The notes under the pieces are model-generated. The model worked only from the letters and a program-made list of their open reading frames with translations. It was not told the origin of the DNA and made no database searches. The position numbers and the translations under genes are program-made. A stretch of DNA of 64,000 nucleotides, taken from assembly GCF_000325665.1 (NCBI RefSeq), contig NC_019908.1:2356001-2420000 (forward strand). The letters are read 5' to 3'. This DNA is from Brachyspira pilosicoli P43/6/78 (GTDB taxonomy: Bacteria; Spirochaetota; Brachyspiria; Brachyspirales; Brachyspiraceae). Shown one piece after another: positions 62,796-64,000 of the stretch. Numbering within the stretch: position 1 is the first letter of the stretch; each line of letters starts with the position of its first letter.

Positions 62796-64000
62796 ATGAG
62801 TGCTATTTCAAAAGAACAATTTGAACAAATAAAAGCAAAAGCAGAAGGCTATAAAGCTGATATGACTAAGTTTTTAAGAGATTTGGTAGCAATTCCTAGT
62901 GAATCTTGTGAAGAAAAAGGTGTAATTGAAAGAATTGCTGAAGAAATGAAAAAAGTAGGATTTGACAAAGTTGATATCGATCCTATGGGTAACGTTTTAG
63001 GTTATATGGGTACTGGTAAAACTTTAATAGGTATAGATGCTCATATAGACACAGTTGGTATAGGTAACAAAGACAACTGGAAATTTGACCCTTATCAAGG
63101 TTATGAAAACGATATCGAAATAGGCGGTAGAGGAACTTCTGACCAAGAGGGCGGTATAGTTTCTGGTGTTTACGGTGCTAAAATAATGAAAGATTTAGGT
63201 CTTTTAAGCGACAAATATCAAGTTGTTGTTGTTGGTACTGTACAAGAAGAAGACTGCGATGGTTTATGCTGGGAATACATCTGTAAAGAAAGCAAAATTA
63301 AACCTGAGTTTGTAATTTCTACTGAGCCTACTGACGGCGGTATCTACAGAGGTCAAAGAGGTAGAATGGAAATTAGAGTAGATGTTAAAGGTATTTCTTG
63401 TCACGGTTCTGCTCCAGAGAGAGGAGATAACGCTATTTACAAAATGGCTGATATACTTCAAGACATCAGAAGCCTTAACGAAAATGATGCTAAAGATTCT
63501 ACACCTATCAAAGGTTTAGTAAAAATGTTAGAAGAAAAATACAATCCTCAATACAAAGAAGCTAACTTCTTAGGAAGAGGTACTGTAACTGTTTCTCAAA
63601 TATTCTACACTTCTCCAAGCAGATGTGCTGTTGCTGACTCTTGTTCTATTTCATTAGACAGAAGAATGACAGCTGGCGAAACTTGGGAAAGCTGCTTAGA
63701 AGAAATAAGAAACCTTCCTAATGTAAAAAAATATGGTGCTGAAGTATCTATGTATAATTATGAAAGACCATCTTGGAAAGGTTTAGTTTATCCAATAGAA
63801 TGTTACTTCCCAACTTGGGTAATACCTGAAGACCATGCTGTAACTAAAGCTTTAGAAGAGGCTTATAAAGGTCTTTATGGTACTGAAAGAATTGGACCTA
63901 CTCCAGAAATAGAAAAAGAAAGAAAAGCTCGTCCGCTTACTGACAAATGGACATTCTCTACTAATGGTGTATCTATAATGGGAAGAAATGGAATACCTTG
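62796..64000 (+). CDS. ygeY: YgeY-type M20 metallopeptidase/deacylase (3' end beyond window)
   Basis: Open from ATG 62796 to the window edge, 401 codons so far. Zinc-site motifs of the M20 family: [12 protein letters not shown] near residue 80, [10 protein letters not shown] near residue 110, QEEDCDGLC near residue 150, STEPTDGG near residue 175 and the dimerisation-domain motif [16 protein letters not shown] near residue 200. It matches YgeY, which is always beside ygeX, and is expected to hydrolyse an N-acyl or carbamoyl intermediate to release diaminopropionate or a related compound. AGGGAGA precedes the start. Codon use shows somewhat more C-ending codons (AAC, GAC, TAC) than neighbours, consistent with high expression. 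Confidence 0.9.
   Translation, partial: MSAISKEQFEQIKAKAEGYKADMTKFLRDLVAIPSESCEEKGVIERIAEEMKKVGFDKVDIDPMGNVLGYMGTGKTLIGIDAHIDTVGIGNKDNWKFDPYQGYENDIEIGGRGTSDQEGGIVSGVYGAKIMKDLGLLSDKYQVVVVGTVQEEDCDGLCWEYICKESKIKPEFVISTEPTDGGIYRGQRGRMEIRVDVKGISCHGSAPERGDNAIYKMADILQDIRSLNENDAKDSTPIKGLVKMLEEKYNPQYKEANFLGRGTVTVSQIFYTSPSRCAVADSCSISLDRRMTAGETWESCLEEIRNLPNVKKYGAEVSMYNYERPSWKGLVYPIECYFPTWVIPEDHAVTKALEEAYKGLYGTERIGPTPEIEKERKARPLTDKWTFSTNGVSIMGRNGIP

Overview
The window is about 27-30% G+C by eye, with near-exclusive use of A/T-ending codons. It carries periplasmic-flagellum genes (flgE, flbD, motA, motB, flgD, fliK), lipid A genes, many small lipoproteins, a secreted ankyrin-repeat protein and an anaerobe's oxygen-defence and selenium/molybdenum enzymes. 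This combination fits an anaerobic intestinal spirochaete, most likely Brachyspira. The genus is inferred from gene content, not from an rRNA.

Layout. 1-2.6 kb: end of an unknown gene, an xpaC-telA pair and a Sfp-type phosphopantetheinyl transferase. 2.6-8.1 kb: a secreted FecR-like protein, a DUF362-ferredoxin, fabZ-lpxA-lpxB and a GHKL ATPase. 8.1-17.8 kb (minus strand): infB, a SurA-N-like lipoprotein, a nucleotide cyclase, an rRNA methyltransferase, motB-motA-flbD-flgE and a PepSY-like protein. 18-31 kb: a polytopic membrane protein, YbaK, a DMT transporter, an MBL hydrolase, map, two membrane proteins with very acidic tails (one with a 34-residue tandem repeat), a PHP phosphatase and an alcohol dehydrogenase with a MerR-type promoter. 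31-36 kb: murB, a radical SAM protein, tRNA-Gly, two OmpA-like lipoproteins and a HEAT-repeat protein. 36-42 kb (minus): flgD, fliK, LemA-like, TM2-XpaC, a glycosyltransferase and galT. 42-46.6 kb: an exported rubrerythrin, then a double-cubane-cluster reductase, a cysteine desulfurase and an activase fused to DUF3343. 47-64 kb: hydA, an ankyrin protein, a lipoprotein, and the yqeB-xdh-ygfK-ssnA operon facing a YheO-like regulator with ygeX and ygeY.

How the genes work together. The right-hand third holds most of the set known from E. coli (yge/ygf/ssnA) and clostridia for selenium-dependent anaerobic purine or urate breakdown: a molybdenum hydroxylase, its YqeB maturation factor, the YgfK oxidoreductase, SsnA and HydA amidohydrolases, and the YgeX/YgeY pair that handles 2,3-diaminopropionate-type intermediates. 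The reductase-desulfurase-activase/DUF3343 operon just upstream belongs to families associated with the same labile-selenium trait and is the most novel-looking unit here.

Sequence quality. Six genes (infB, the rRNA methyltransferase, the radical SAM gene, the glycosyltransferase, the acidic repeat protein and the 18 kb membrane protein) are broken by seven single-base length changes, almost all in homopolymers. Both gains and losses occur and an essential gene is among them, so base-calling errors are the simplest explanation. Each composite gene is described once. A family of GC-rich dispersed intergenic repeats (22.4, 30.9, 36.0, 46.8 and 52.7 kb) and a 7-bp microsatellite (52.2 kb) account for most of the non-coding space.
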